A stretch of DNA of 64,000 nt from Ramlibacter aurantiacus (GTDB lineage Bacteria; Pseudomonadota; Gammaproteobacteria; Burkholderiales; Burkholderiaceae_C): positions 1,612,001 through 1,676,000 of the forward strand of contig NZ_JAEQNA010000001.1 in assembly GCF_016722895.1 (NCBI RefSeq), given 5' to 3'. The notes under the pieces were generated by a model. That model searched no databases. It was not told the origin of the DNA and saw nothing but the letters and a program-made list of their open reading frames with translations. A program made the position numbers and the translations under genes. This document shows, in pieces, positions 7,911-19,179 of the stretch (position 1 is the first letter of the stretch; the number at the start of each line of letters is the position of its first letter).

Positions 7911-9404
7911 ATGGACGGCGTGCAGGCGGCGCTCGCCGCGTCGCCGATTGCGCTGGTCCTGCTGCTGATGGTGGTGGGGCGCTGGTCCGCGGCGCGAGCC
8001 GGAGCGGCCGGCCTGGCGGCCGCTGCCCTCCTGGCACCGACCCTGTTCGACCTGGGCGATGGGCTGCCGGGCGGGACCGTGGCAGGTTTCGCGGGCGTGC
8101 TGGCCGAGGGGCTGTTCACCTCGATGACCATCCTGTGGATCCTGTGGCCGGCGCTGGCCCTGTACGAGGTCCAGCGCGAATCCGGTGCGCTGGACACCAT
8201 CCGCAACGGGCTGCGGGGCCTGAGCGAGCGCAGCGGCATCCAGGTGCTGCTGGTGGGCTGGTTCCTGAGCCTGTTCCTCGAAGGCGCCGCCGGCTTCGGC
8301 ACGCCGGTGGCGCTGACCGCACCGCTGCTGGTGGGCCTGGGTGTCGCCCCGGTGCAGGCGGTGGTGCTGTCGCTGCTCGGGCACGCGGTGGGCGTGTCCT
8401 TCGGTGCCTTGGGCACGCCCGTGCTGGCGCAGGTCGCGCTCACCGGCCTGGACCCGATGGCGCTGGCCTGGCGCGCGGCGCTGCTGCACACGCTGCTGGG
8501 CGGGCTGATGATGTTCTTCTTCCATCGGGCACAGCCCGCCGGGGGCGAGCCTGCCTGGGCCGCGGTGGCGGCGGCCGCCTTCCTGCTGCCCAGCCTCGCC
8601 CTGGCCTGGCTGCTCGGACCCGAACTGCCCACGCTCGGATCGGCGCTGGTCGGAGGCGTGTTCTTCGCGCTGCTGGTGCGGCGGCAGGCGCCACCGCGAA
8701 ACGCCGCGTCAGGCGCTCCCGCATTGCTGCGCGCACTCTGGCCCTACCTCCTGCTCGTGCTGCTGGTCATCGCCACCCGCGCGCTGCCCGGGGTGTCGTC
8801 GGCACTCGGCTCGATCGCGCTGGAGTGGCGGTGGCACGAACGTTTCTCGGGTCGCATGGCCTGGCTGGTGCATCCGGGCACGCTGCTCTTCATCGCGCTG
8901 GTGCTGGGGGCGCGGCTTCAGGGTGCCGGGCTGCGGGCGCTGCATGGTCCCCTGGGGCGGTCGGCCCGGCGGCTGGTGCCGGTCACGGCGGCCCTGGTGG
9001 CCATGTTGTGCCTGTCGCGCCTGATGGTGCACGCCGGAATGATCGACGCCATCCAGGCCGCCGCCGTGCGCGGTGTGGGCCACTGGTGGCCGCTGGTGGC
9101 ACCGGCGGTGGGCGCACTGGGAAGCTTCGTCACGGGCTCGGCCACCGCATCGAACGTGCTGTTCACCAGCTTGCAGGCCCAGACGGCGCAGGCCCTGGGG
9201 CTGTCGACCGTGACCATCGTGGCGGCTCAGAACTTCGGCGCCGGCGTGGGCAATATCGTGTGCCCGCACAACATCGTCGCCGGCGCGGCCACGGTCGGCC
9301 TGGCCGGGCAGGAAGGCCAGGTGCTGCGTCGCACGCTGCTGCCCTGCCTGGCCTACCTGCTGCTTGGCGGCGCGCTGCTGATGGCGTGGACGGCAGGCGG
9401 CTGA
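7911..9404 (+). CDS. L-lactate permease family transporter
   Basis: 497-residue inner-membrane protein with about 12 hydrophobic segments, of the lactate permease (LctP/LldP) family that imports lactate or glycolate with protons. Characteristic segments are FLEGAAGFGTPVALTAP and GSFVTGSATASNVLF near the end. It starts 3 nt after the stop of the D-lactate dehydrogenase, so the two form an operon. It converges on the minus-strand paralogue gene at 9459; I see no clear terminator between them. Confidence 0.85.
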   Translation: MDGVQAALAASPIALVLLLMVVGRWSAARAGAAGLAAAALLAPTLFDLGDGLPGGTVAGFAGVLAEGLFTSMTILWILWPALALYEVQRESGALDTIRNGLRGLSERSGIQVLLVGWFLSLFLEGAAGFGTPVALTAPLLVGLGVAPVQAVVLSLLGHAVGVSFGALGTPVLAQVALTGLDPMALAWRAALLHTLLGGLMMFFFHRAQPAGGEPAWAAVAAAAFLLPSLALAWLLGPELPTLGSALVGGVFFALLVRRQAPPRNAASGAPALLRALWPYLLLVLLVIATRALPGVSSALGSIALEWRWHERFSGRMAWLVHPGTLLFIALVLGARLQGAGLRALHGPLGRSARRLVPVTAALVAMLCLSRLMVHAGMIDAIQAAAVRGVGHWWPLVAPAVGALGSFVTGSATASNVLFTSLQAQTAQALGLSTVTIVAAQNFGAGVGNIVCPHNIVAGAATVGLAGQEGQVLRRTLLPCLAYLLLGGALLMAWTAGG

Positions 9405-9458
9405 CCAAGGGCAGGCGCACGGTGTGGCTGGCGGCCCCCCTCGCCAAGGCCCGGCCGA

Positions 9459-11207
9459 TCAGGAGGCTGGCGTCGCGCGGTCCGCGGGCGCGCCGCGATG
9501 GAGGAAAAAATCTTCCAGGGCCGACCGCACGGTCTTCCTGGCGGCCTCACCGGCGGGCCTTCGCTTGTTGACCGGCAAGGTCACCCCCGCGCCGCGCGTG
9601 GCGTCGTCACCGCGCAAGCGGAACTGCGCATGACTGCCGACGGTATTCGTGTGCACGAAGCCGGCCTGCACCAGCGCCTCGGCGAGATCGCCGGCCGTCT
9701 TCGCGTCATCGACCCGCACCAGCAGGGCGGCCTCCTCAGGGGCCAAGGCCCGCGCGCGCGTGTGCGCATCGGCGGTGGGCACCCGTCTCGGGCCGGCCGC
9801 CTCGCTGGTCCTGGTGAGCCGGCTCAGCTCACGCAGTTCGCGCAGCGCCGACCTCACGGCTTCCGATTGCACGTGCCGCTGCCACCTCGCCTCCCTTTCG
9901 CTTTCGGACTCACGTTCGGGCAAGGCAGGCGCATACGCGGCGGACGCGGCGCTGGCGCGTGTTCCGCCCCCTCCGTGGGCGAACCCTCCGTGCGCTGGCA
10001 CGGGGTGGGTCGGCCGCCTTGCAGATCGGTCGCGGGCGGTGTCCGCAGACCGCGTGGCCCAGGACTTCTCCGCCAGCAGGTCCTGCATCCGATCCCGCGC
10101 GTTCGTCAGTTCGCGGGTCTCGTGCCTGGCGACCAGGGTATAGCCGACCATCCCCCTGAAGTGATCGGCCAACCAGTAGCCGGTGGTGACGTTCAAGCCC
10201 GAGACGGCCTTCTCGTAACTCTTCCAGGACATCCGGCCGTCCAGCAGCTGCTCGTGGATCTGGTCGAAGGCCTGCAGCCGCAGGTCCTGCAGGTGAGCGA
10301 TGCGGGGAAGCAAGCTGCCAAAGTCGAGGTGTGAGCGCATCTCCTCGAAGCGCTGGCCGGCCTCGAGGGCCAGCGCCGGCCGGCCGGCGACCACGCTGTA
10401 GAGATAGAGCTGGTGCGCGACAGCCAGGCCCGCGTGCAGCGCCAGATGCACGAAGGCTGCGGTCACCGACGGTTGGATCAGGTTCGTGACAGCCCCTGCA
10501 AGCAGCGAGGCGCCTCCGATCGCGAGACTGTGCCCGCGCACCTCGCGCATCACGGCCGCGTCCTGCTTGCTCCAATCCGCGGCCGACGTGATGGCCGCAT
10601 GAGCGACGAAGTAGAGGAACAGGTATTTCAGCCGCAGGGTCGACATGCGTTGCACCAGCGGCAGGCACTCCAGGTCCACCCCGTGGGATTGGTCGAAGTA
10701 CGGCAGCTCCTGCAGAAGCCGCTCGACGACCGCCGCTTTCGCACGGAACGGCCCGCAACGACTGCCCTGCGCTCGATCCTTCTCGCGGCTCAACTCTTCC
10801 ACCAGCCGCTCGCATCGATCGAACGCGGCCTGCTCGTCACCACGGAGCCGGGCCCGTGGCGCACAGACATTCCGATTCGGTATCGTGGCCGCGCGGGGCA
10901 GCTCGATCCGGGCCGCCGAGTCCCTGGCAGCGAGAAAGAGATGGGTCAGGATCAAGCTGCTGGCAAGCAACCCGCCCGCCGTCCAGAGCGGATCGCCCCG
11001 GCTCGCCCCGATGGCCATGGAGGTGATGCCCAGGCCGAGTGCGCTCGCCAGCAACAGGCTGCTCGAGCTCCGGTCGCATGCGGCAGTCGCGCGCCCGGGT
11101 GCCGGGCCGGCATCGGCCGGCTCGAGCGTCGGAGCCGCCGACGCGCGCGCGGGCTGCAGCAAGGGATCGCGACCCGTGGCCGCCCGGTGCGAGAGGCCGC
11201 CGATCAT
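9459..11207 (-). CDS. Membrane protein with C-terminal HicA-like domain (paralogue B)
   Basis: 582 residues; no family recognised for the body. A Ser/Ala/Pro-rich, low-complexity N-terminus is followed by two hydrophobic segments (about residues 50-95), a helical region with the block LPYFDQSH and LPLVQRMSTLRLKYLF, another hydrophobic pair, a Gly/Ala linker, and a C-terminal domain (about 490-570) resembling HicA mRNA interferases: LVQAGFVHTNTVGSHAQF then GVTLPV. The conserved His of HicA (GSHxxF) is H526. No HicB antitoxin is adjacent. ATG 11207 overlaps the stop of paralogue A as ATGA. Whether the domain is an active nuclease is unknown. Confidence 0.75.
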   Translation of the reverse strand: MIGGLSHRAATGRDPLLQPARASAAPTLEPADAGPAPGRATAACDRSSSSLLLASALGLGITSMAIGASRGDPLWTAGGLLASSLILTHLFLAARDSAARIELPRAATIPNRNVCAPRARLRGDEQAAFDRCERLVEELSREKDRAQGSRCGPFRAKAAVVERLLQELPYFDQSHGVDLECLPLVQRMSTLRLKYLFLYFVAHAAITSAADWSKQDAAVMREVRGHSLAIGGASLLAGAVTNLIQPSVTAAFVHLALHAGLAVAHQLYLYSVVAGRPALALEAGQRFEEMRSHLDFGSLLPRIAHLQDLRLQAFDQIHEQLLDGRMSWKSYEKAVSGLNVTTGYWLADHFRGMVGYTLVARHETRELTNARDRMQDLLAEKSWATRSADTARDRSARRPTHPVPAHGGFAHGGGGTRASAASAAYAPALPERESESEREARWQRHVQSEAVRSALRELRELSRLTRTSEAAGPRRVPTADAHTRARALAPEEAALLVRVDDAKTAGDLAEALVQAGFVHTNTVGSHAQFRLRGDDATRGAGVTLPVNKRRPAGEAARKTVRSALEDFFLHRGAPADRATPAS

Positions 11208-12934
11208 GAGGACCTCGTCGCAAGTCCCGGCTCCGCGTCGCGACGCAGTAAATGGGTCTGCAAGGCCAGGCGCACGGTCCTCTTCACGGCATTGCCGATC
11301 GGCGCCCGTTCGCCGGCCGGCAGGGTCACGCCCGAACCGTGCGCCCGGAATTGCGCGTGACTGCCGACGGTGTTGGTGTGTTTGAAGCCGGCCTGAACCA
11401 GCAGGTCGGCCAGGTCGCTGGCATTCTTCGCGTCGTCGACCCGGGCGACGAGAGCCGCCGCTGCCGGGCTGAGGCCTTGAGCCCGCAGAGGAGCAGCAGC
11501 CCCGGCCAGCGACACCGTGCCGCCCGCTGCGGGACGCGGCGCGATCCGACAAGAGTCTCGCAACTCGAGCAACGCCGCCCGAACTTGTTCGGACGCCAGG
11601 TGGCGTTGCCATCTCGCCTCCTTCTCGCTTTCTGGTTCAGGACGCGACAACGCAGCGGACCCTTTCAGGTCGGAGGGTGCAGCGGCGCGGAATCCCCCTC
11701 CTCCATGGGCAAGGCTCGTGGCAGAGGCCGAGGCGACACGAGCTGGTCTTGCCGAATGAACGCGCGGCGCCGGCTCCGAATTCCAGGATTCTTCCGCCAA
11801 CAGACTTTGGACCCGGTCCAGTGATTGCTTCGCCGCGGACTTCACGGCACCCACGTCGATCATCAGGCCGTGTTTGAGCCGCAACCGGTCCACTCCCGCA
11901 AACCCCGTCGAGACATTCAGCTCGTCGACCGCCCTTCGATAGCTGACCCACGACTCCTTGCCATCCATGAGCCTGCCGCACAACTGGTCCAGGGCGATTC
12001 GCCTCAGATCGTCGATCCGGCGGTTGCGTGGCTCGAAGAATCTGAGGTCGCGGGTTGCAGGCAACTCTTCGAAGCGAAAGCCGGCCTGGATGCCTTGCGC
12101 GACGACGTCGCGGACTTCTCCAAGGATCAACGCCTCGTGTTGACGAGCCATTAGCACGTGCCCCAAGGCGAACACGCCAATGGTGGCGGCTGTTGGTTCA
12201 ATGATTCCGAGGACGGTCCCCATCATCAATGACGCCATCCCGATGGCCAGGCTTTCCCGGATCATCTCCGCGCGCATGCGCCTCCAGTCTGCCGTCCATT
12301 GCGCGCCCGACTGGGTGGCACCAGCGAAATAGCCATAGAAAGTCAGATACCGCAGTCTCAGAGTCGCCATGCGCTGTACCAACGGCAGCGACTCCACGTC
12401 AAAGGGATGTGATTGATCGAAGTACGGGAGCTGCCGGAGGAGTTTCTCGGCCCGGCTGGCGTCTCGTTCCAATTCGGACCAACTTTTCGGCAGCTTCTTG
12501 GCTCGCGAATACTCCAGCAATGAGTCGACCCGCTGTTGGCATTCGTCGAACAGTCGCTGCTCCTCGCGGGTTAGTCGCGGGCGCGGCGCGCAGACATTGT
12601 TGCCAGGGATCCCCGCGGCGCGGGGAAGTTGAACCTTCGCTCCCGAATGGCGCGCCTGGAGATAGGCCCCCGCAAGGAACAAGGTGGCTCCGAGCCACCC
12701 AGCCTCTGGGAGCAACGACTTTTCCTGGAATACACCGATGGCGGAAGCCGACACGGTGAGAACCAGTAAAGGGGCAAGTAGCGAGCACTGCTGCCCTATC
12801 CTGTGCCCCTCTATCTCCAGCTGACTGGAAGGACTCGGTAGCGTTCGGTCGGGTACTCGAGGGGACGAGGTATGAGGTACCTGGGGCAGGGACCCCGCAG
12901 CCAGGGAGGGGCGGCGAAGGGCAGCAGCAATCAT
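11204..12934 (-). CDS. Membrane protein with C-terminal HicA-like domain (paralogue A)
   Basis: 576 residues, collinear with the next gene over its whole length, so the pair arose by tandem duplication. A Ser/Pro-rich N-terminus (about 40 residues) without a classical signal peptide resembles non-cleaved type III secretion leaders in composition only. Two hydrophobic segments lie at about 52-94, the block LPYFDQSH with LPLVQRMATLRLRYLTFY near 170-200, a further hydrophobic stretch near 230-265, and a HicA-like C-terminus with GSHAQF (H526) and GVTLPAG. ATG 12934 is chosen; GTG 12943 in frame is an alternative. The stop overlaps paralogue B as ATGA. Confidence 0.75.
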   Translation of the reverse strand: MIAAALRRPSLAAGSLPQVPHTSSPRVPDRTLPSPSSQLEIEGHRIGQQCSLLAPLLVLTVSASAIGVFQEKSLLPEAGWLGATLFLAGAYLQARHSGAKVQLPRAAGIPGNNVCAPRPRLTREEQRLFDECQQRVDSLLEYSRAKKLPKSWSELERDASRAEKLLRQLPYFDQSHPFDVESLPLVQRMATLRLRYLTFYGYFAGATQSGAQWTADWRRMRAEMIRESLAIGMASLMMGTVLGIIEPTAATIGVFALGHVLMARQHEALILGEVRDVVAQGIQAGFRFEELPATRDLRFFEPRNRRIDDLRRIALDQLCGRLMDGKESWVSYRRAVDELNVSTGFAGVDRLRLKHGLMIDVGAVKSAAKQSLDRVQSLLAEESWNSEPAPRVHSARPARVASASATSLAHGGGGFRAAAPSDLKGSAALSRPEPESEKEARWQRHLASEQVRAALLELRDSCRIAPRPAAGGTVSLAGAAAPLRAQGLSPAAAALVARVDDAKNASDLADLLVQAGFKHTNTVGSHAQFRAHGSGVTLPAGERAPIGNAVKRTVRLALQTHLLRRDAEPGLATRSS

Positions 12935-13013
12935 CGCTATCACGCCTATGCAAGTCTAAAGTGGGAAGTTTGACAACACTTGATCACTCTCCACTTACAT
13001 CGCACTTTCCGGG

Positions 13014-13043
13014 CCAAAAAAAAACCAGCCCGAAGGCTGGTTT
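13014..13043 (-). terminator. Rho-independent terminator after the tRNA cluster
   Basis: A 9-bp perfect stem (AACCAGCC/GGCTGGTT core) with a 4-nt loop is followed, on the minus strand, by a run of T residues. It lies just beyond tRNA-Asp(13053-13129). Confidence 0.85.
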
Positions 13044-13052
13044 GCTGATTCT

Positions 13053-13129
13053 TGGCGGAGTGGACGGGGCTCGAACCCGCGACCCCCGGCGTGACAGGCC
13101 GGTATTCTGACCAACTGAACTACCACTCC
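13053..13129 (-). tRNA. tRNA-Asp (GTC), copy 1
   Basis: 77 nt including encoded CCA. Acceptor stem GGAGTGG/CCACTCC, anticodon GTC in the loop CTGTCAC, T-loop GGTTCGAGCC. It differs from the second copy at two positions in the D/anticodon region and T stem. Confidence 0.95.
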
Positions 13130-13141
13130 GTGTGGTGACGA

Positions 13142-13217
13142 TGGCGACCCTACGGGGATTCGAACCCCGGTACTCACCGTGAAAGGGTGATGTCCTAGGC
13201 CTCTAGACGATAGGGTC
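13142..13217 (-). tRNA. tRNA-Glu (TTC), copy 1
   Basis: 76 nt with encoded CCA. Acceptor GACCCTA/TAGGGTC, anticodon TTC in CTTTCAC. Same sequence as the second copy at 13447-13522. Confidence 0.95.
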
Positions 13218-13285
13218 TGGAAAGCTGATTGCTCTTCTATTCTTCGCGTGATCGCTGCAATGCCGAAAGCAATTCAATCAAAAGA

Positions 13286-13310
13286 AAACCAGCCGGAAGG
13301 CTGGTTTTTA
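13286..13310 (-). terminator. Terminator hairpin between the two Glu-Asp tRNA pairs
   Basis: Stem AAACCAGCC/GGCTGGTTT with a 4-nt loop. T-rich tracts flank it on both strands, so it can act in either direction. It is nearly the same hairpin as the one at 13014-13043, as expected if the tRNA pair was duplicated together with its terminator. Confidence 0.75.
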
Positions 13311-13321
13311 TTTGCATCTCT

Positions 13322-13398
13322 TGGCGGAGTGGACGGGACTCGAACCCGCGACCCCCGGCGTGACAGGCCGGTATTCTAACCAACTGAACTACCACTCC
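13322..13398 (-). tRNA. tRNA-Asp (GTC), copy 2
   Basis: 77 nt with CCA, anticodon GTC, same acceptor stem as copy 1. It is transcribed before copy 1 on the minus strand. Confidence 0.95.
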
Positions 13399-13446
13399 AC
13401 GTGGAGGTTGCGTTCAACTCCAATGGAGTTCAAGTGCAACCAAACT

Positions 13447-13522
13447 TGGCGACCCTACGGGGATTCGAACCCCGGTACTCACCGTGAAAGGGTGATGTCC
13501 TAGGCCTCTAGACGATAGGGTC
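13447..13522 (-). tRNA. tRNA-Glu (TTC), copy 2
   Basis: 76 nt with CCA, anticodon TTC. Lies between tRNA-Ala and tRNA-Asp copy 2. Confidence 0.95.
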
Positions 13523-13560
13523 ATAACCTTGGGACTTTTCAGTTCCGACTCGACGTTTGA

Positions 13561-13636
<76 letters not shown>

Positions 13637-13658
13637 GTCTGGCGTCGAGACCGAAATT

Positions 13659-15053
13659 CTACAACGGGTTTTGGCCCTTCAGCAGCCGAGCCACCACTTC
13701 TTTTTTGTCATTGAGCGCGAGCACGGCATCGAGCGATGGCGTCTGCGCGGTGCCCAGGACCAGTACGCGCACGGGCATGGCCAACTGCGGCATCTTCAGG
13801 CCCGTGGCGCGCAGCGTTTCCTTGATGGCCTCGTTGATGGCCGGCTGCGTCCACTCACAGGCTTCGAGCATGCGCGCCAGGATGCCGATGGCGGGTCGTA
13901 CCGCGTCGGTGACATGTCGCGCCAGTTCCTCCGCCGAGGCTTCGATGGGGCGGTAGAACTTCTGCGCCCAGTCGGCCAGCACCACCGTGCTGTCGCAGCG
14001 GTCCTTGAAGAGGCCGCAGATCGGCGCGAGCCGCGCATCGGGCTCGATGCCGCGCTGGCGCAGGCGCTCGGCGACGAGTTCGGCCAGGCGTTCGTCACCG
14101 GCCAGCTTCATGTGCTGCGCATTGACCCAGCGCAGCTTGGCCTCGTCGAACTGCGCCGCGCTGCGGCCCAGGTGGTCGAGATCAAACCATTGCAGGAACT
14201 GCTCGCGCGTGAAGATCTCGTCGTCGCCGTGCGACCAGCCCAGGCGAGCGAGATAGTTGACCACTGCCTCGGCCAGGAAACCTTCGTCGCGGAACTGCGT
14301 GACCGCCTTGGCGCCATTGCGCTTGCTCATCTTCTCGCCGCGCTCGTTCAGCACCGTGGGCAGGTGCGCGTAGACCGGCGGCTCCTGCCCCAGCGCGCGG
14401 AAGATGTTGATCTGGCGCGGCGTGTTGTTCACGTGGTCATCACCGCGGATCACGTGCGTGATGCGCATGTCGATGTCGTCGACCACCACGCAGAAGTTAT
14501 AGGTGGGCGTACCGTCCGGCCGCGCGATCACGAGGTCGTCGAGTTCATCGTTGCTGATCTCGATGCGGCCCTTCACCTTGTCGTCCCAGGCCACCAGGCC
14601 GCCCTGCGGGTTGCGAAAGCGCAGCACCGGCTGCACGCCCGCGGGGAGGGGAGGCAACTGCTTGCCGGGCTCGGGCCTCCAGGTGCCGTCATAGCGCGGC
14701 TTCTCCTTGTTGGCCATCTGCCGCTCGCGCAGCGCGTCGAGTTCGGCCACGCTCATGTAGCAGGGATACACCAGGCCCTCGTCCTTCATGCGCGCCAGCA
14801 CCTCGCGGTAGCGGTCCATGCGCTGCATCTGGTAGTAGGGCCCCTCGTCATGGTCGAGGCCGAGCCAGGACATGCCCTGCAGGATGACATCCACGGCCTC
14901 CTGGCTGGAGCGCTCCTGGTCGGTGTCCTCGATGCGAAGGATGAAGGCGCCGCCCTGCGAGCGCGCGAAGGCCCAGGGATACAGGGCCGAGCGGATGTTG
15001 CCCAGGTGGATGAAGCCCGTGGGCGACGGTGCGAATCGGGTGCGAACGGTCAC
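13659..15053 (-). CDS. gltX: Glutamyl-tRNA synthetase
   Basis: 464-residue class I aminoacyl-tRNA synthetase that charges tRNA-Glu. The HIGH-type motif is in [17 protein letters not shown] and the KMSKR loop in GEKMSKRNG; length is normal for the family. The start is GTG at 15053, giving the conserved opening [13 protein letters not shown]. It begins 7 nt after the metZ stop, so it is probably the last protein gene of the folC-metZ series. Two genes for its tRNA-Glu substrate lie directly downstream. Confidence 0.96.
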   Translation of the reverse strand: MTVRTRFAPSPTGFIHLGNIRSALYPWAFARSQGGAFILRIEDTDQERSSQEAVDVILQGMSWLGLDHDEGPYYQMQRMDRYREVLARMKDEGLVYPCYMSVAELDALRERQMANKEKPRYDGTWRPEPGKQLPPLPAGVQPVLRFRNPQGGLVAWDDKVKGRIEISNDELDDLVIARPDGTPTYNFCVVVDDIDMRITHVIRGDDHVNNTPRQINIFRALGQEPPVYAHLPTVLNERGEKMSKRNGAKAVTQFRDEGFLAEAVVNYLARLGWSHGDDEIFTREQFLQWFDLDHLGRSAAQFDEAKLRWVNAQHMKLAGDERLAELVAERLRQRGIEPDARLAPICGLFKDRCDSTVVLADWAQKFYRPIEASAEELARHVTDAVRPAIGILARMLEACEWTQPAINEAIKETLRATGLKMPQLAMPVRVLVLGTAQTPSLDAVLALNDKKEVVARLLKGQNPL

Positions 15054-15060
15054 GGTGTGA

Positions 15061-16272
15061 TCAAACCAGGTCGAGGCCGCGCGAGAGGTCGGCCTTGATG
15101 TCGTCGAGATGTTCCAGGCCGACGGCGACCCGGATCAGGTTCTGGCGGATGCCGGCGGCCAGGCGTTGCTGCTCGGTCAGGCGTCCGTGCGAGGTGCTGG
15201 CCGGCTGGGTGATGATGGTCTTGACGTCGCCCAGGTTGGCGGTGATGGACATCAGTTGCGTGGCGTCGATCACGCGGAAGGCATTGCTTCGCGCGCTGTC
15301 CGGCTCGGCACCTTTCACGTCGAAGGACACCACGGCCCCACCCCGACCCGATTGCTGCGCCATGGCCAGTTCGTGTTGCGGATGGCTGGGCAGGCCCGGG
15401 TAGTACACGCGCTCGACGGCGGGATGCGATTCGAGCCAGCGCGCCAGCTCCAGCGCCCGCAGCGATTGCGCTTCCATGCGGATACCCAGCGTCTCGAGCC
15501 CCTTGAGCACCACCCACGCGTTGAAGGGCGACAAGGTGATGCCGGCGCTGCGCATCACGGGCACCAGCTTGTCGCGGATCAGAGCGTTGCTGGCGCAGAC
15601 CGCGCCGGCGATGACCCTGCCCTGCCCGTCGAGGTACTTGGTGCCCGAGTGAACCACCACGTCTGCTCCGAGGCTGGCGGGCTTTTGCAGGGCCGGGGTG
15701 CAGAAGCAGTTGTCGACCGCCAGCAGGGCGCCCGCTTCGTGGGCGAGGTCGGCCAATGCGCGGATGTCGCAAACCTCGGTGAGCGGGTTGGTGGGCGTCT
15801 CGGCGAACAGCAACTTCGTGTGGGGCCGGATGGCGGCCTTCCACTCGGCCAGGTCGGTTTGCGAGACGAAGCTGCTCTCGACGCCGAACTTGCCGAATTC
15901 GCCGGCGATGAGCTTGATGGTCGAGCCGAACACCGAGCGCGAGCACACCACGTGGTCGCCGGCCTTGAGCAGGCCCATGCAAAGCAGCAGGATCGCGCCC
16001 ATGCCGCTGGCGGCGGCGATGGCCGCCTCGGTGCCTTCCATCGCCGCCAGCCGCATCTCCATGCTGGCCACGGTGGGGTTGGTGAAGCGCGAGTAGATGT
16101 AGCCGTCTTCTTCCCCGGCGAAGCGACGCGCGGCGGTCTCGCAATCAGGCTGGGTGAAGCTGGAGGTGAGGTACAAGGCCTCGGAGTTCTCGCCCCACTG
16201 GCTCTTGTCCACGGCGGCGCGAACGGCCAGGGTGTCCAGGTGCAGGCCTTCGGGCAGCGGTTTTGCATTCAT
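15061..16272 (-). CDS. metZ: O-succinylhomoserine sulfhydrylase
   Basis: 403-residue PLP enzyme of the Cys/Met metabolism family; makes homocysteine from O-succinylhomoserine and sulfide in methionine synthesis. The PLP-binding Lys is in [13 protein letters not shown]; also seen are SRFTNPTV and ASGMGAI. ATG 16272 has a GGAGA site upstream. The neighbourhood purF-metZ is common in betaproteobacteria and separates MetZ from MetB/MetC homologues. A dispersed intergenic repeat sits between purF and this gene. Confidence 0.93.
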   Translation of the reverse strand: MNAKPLPEGLHLDTLAVRAAVDKSQWGENSEALYLTSSFTQPDCETAARRFAGEEDGYIYSRFTNPTVASMEMRLAAMEGTEAAIAAASGMGAILLLCMGLLKAGDHVVCSRSVFGSTIKLIAGEFGKFGVESSFVSQTDLAEWKAAIRPHTKLLFAETPTNPLTEVCDIRALADLAHEAGALLAVDNCFCTPALQKPASLGADVVVHSGTKYLDGQGRVIAGAVCASNALIRDKLVPVMRSAGITLSPFNAWVVLKGLETLGIRMEAQSLRALELARWLESHPAVERVYYPGLPSHPQHELAMAQQSGRGGAVVSFDVKGAEPDSARSNAFRVIDATQLMSITANLGDVKTIITQPASTSHGRLTEQQRLAAGIRQNLIRVAVGLEHLDDIKADLSRGLDLV

Positions 16273-16334
16273 ATCAGTTCTCCACGGATGCCGGGCATCG
16301 CCCGCCCGGCACGACAGAAGTGGCCGAACGCCCG

Positions 16335-16400
16335 GGCCGGCTTTGCCGGCCCGCTGGTGGCGCCCCCCCGGGGGGAGCGCCGCAGGCGCTTCGGGGGGGG
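16335..16400. repeat. GC-rich intergenic repeat, copy 1
   Basis: A palindrome-rich block containing CCGCTGGTGGCGCCCC, then GGGGAGCGCCGCAGGCGC. A closely similar block lies at 61432-61495. Both copies abut the stop codon of a minus-strand gene and precede the next gene of the same strand. Confidence 0.6.
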
Positions 16401-16402
16401 CA

Positions 16403-17911
<1,509 letters not shown>

Positions 17912-17916
17912 TGCGT

Positions 17917-18405
17917 TTACCCCGGTAGATACCGCCCGAACCGCTCGGGCAACATCGGTTTCAATCCTCTGATGGCGGACACCGCCATCGGTGCGCCGCT
18001 CGATTCGCGCCAGGTGCTGGTGTGGGTCAGTGGCACCAGCAGGAACACCACCGTGATGGCCAGCACGATGACCACCCCGCGCATCACGCCGAAGGCGGTG
18101 CCCAGCACCCGGTCGGCGGGCCGCAGGCCCACCGCGGCGATCAGCTTGCGCGCCACCGCCGCCAGCAGGCCGGCGACGAACACCGCCACCACGAACAACA
18201 CCGCGAACGCCACCGCGTAGCGCAGCGGCTGGCTCGCCTGCCCCATGGGCAGCCAGGCTGCCACCTCGGGCGCCAGCCACTGGGCGGCGATGAAGGCCGC
18301 GATCCAGCCCAGCAGCGACATCAACTCGTACACGAACCCGCGCCAGGCGCCGATCAACACCGACAAACCCAGCGCGGCAACGAACACCCAGTCGAGCAGC
18401 GGCAT
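17917..18405 (-). CDS. cvpA: CvpA family membrane protein
   Basis: 162 residues with about four hydrophobic helices and the GAWRGFVYELMSLLGW segment typical of CvpA. E. coli CvpA is linked to colicin V production and envelope/bile tolerance; the molecular role is unclear. It sits between the SPOR gene and purF in the classical order, with gaps of 12 and 5 nt. Confidence 0.92.
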   Translation of the reverse strand: MPLLDWVFVAALGLSVLIGAWRGFVYELMSLLGWIAAFIAAQWLAPEVAAWLPMGQASQPLRYAVAFAVLFVVAVFVAGLLAAVARKLIAAVGLRPADRVLGTAFGVMRGVVIVLAITVVFLLVPLTHTSTWRESSGAPMAVSAIRGLKPMLPERFGRYLPG

Positions 18406-18417
18406 GCGGCCCGCCCG

Positions 18418-19161
18418 CTACAAGGTGAGGATCGCCGCCGGCAAATCCAGGCCCTTGATCTTCTGCGCGGCGCGATCGGCCTCGGTCCGGCTGGTGAAGG
18501 GGCCGACCCGCACGCGGATGCGGGGACCGTCCTTGGTCTCGGCCACATGCACGTAGGTTTTCACCCCCGCCCGCTCGAGTCGCTGGCGCACCTCGCGCGC
18601 CTTGCCGGCCTCGGCGAATGCGCCGACCTGGACCACGTAACGACCATCTGCCGCCGCGGCGGTGACCGCCGGCTCACGGCCTTCGAGCAGGGCCTTGGCT
18701 CGAGCGGCCTCATCGGGCGCCTGGCGCTGCGGCTCGGCGCGGGCCTCGCTGCGCGCAGGCGATGGCGGGGCAGCCAGGGCGGCAGGCGCCGGTGGCGCGG
18801 CAGGGGCGACCGCGGACGCGGCCGGTGCCGGCGCGACCGCTGCGGGAGCAGCCGTCGTCGGGGCGGACGCAGGAGGTGCTGCCGCCGTGGCGGCGGCCGG
18901 AGGAACCGGAACGGTCGGCGGGGCCTGGCTCACCGGTGCGCTCTTGTGGCGGTCCGGAATCTCGATGGGAATATCGACCGCCACCGGCCGGGGCTGGGTG
19001 TCGAACAGCAAGGGAAAGCCGATCACGCCGGCCAGTACCAGCACACCGGCGCCGATGAGCCTTTGGCGCGCCCGCTTGCGCATGGCTTCCACGCTCTCGG
19101 ATGGGGCAGCCGGCCGGGCGACCGATTCGCGCTCGCCTTTGCGGAACTTGAAGAAAGCCAT
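18418..19161 (-). CDS. SPOR-domain cell-division protein (DedD-like)
   Basis: 247 residues: short basic cytoplasmic N-terminus, one membrane helix at about residues 36-54 (LIGAGVLVLAGVIGFPLLF), a long Ala/Pro-rich periplasmic linker and a C-terminal SPOR domain (YVVQVGAFAEAGKA...) that binds denuded septal peptidoglycan. The position between folC and cvpA is that of dedD in E. coli. Confidence 0.9.
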   Translation of the reverse strand: MAFFKFRKGERESVARPAAPSESVEAMRKRARQRLIGAGVLVLAGVIGFPLLFDTQPRPVAVDIPIEIPDRHKSAPVSQAPPTVPVPPAAATAAAPPASAPTTAAPAAVAPAPAASAVAPAAPPAPAALAAPPSPARSEARAEPQRQAPDEAARAKALLEGREPAVTAAAADGRYVVQVGAFAEAGKAREVRQRLERAGVKTYVHVAETKDGPRIRVRVGPFTSRTEADRAAQKIKGLDLPAAILTL

Positions 19162-19179
19162 TGCCTCGCGTGGTGAGGA

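Noticed and set aside
4527..8525. A 1332-codon open frame antisense to the sensor kinase, ldhA and lctP
   Set aside because: The sense strand encodes clear family proteins; the antisense product is Gln/His/Arg-rich with no domain, a usual by-product of GC-rich codon use.
9459..12934. A HicBA toxin-antitoxin system
   Set aside because: No HicB-like gene is next to the paralogues, and the HicA-like part is only the last tenth of large proteins.
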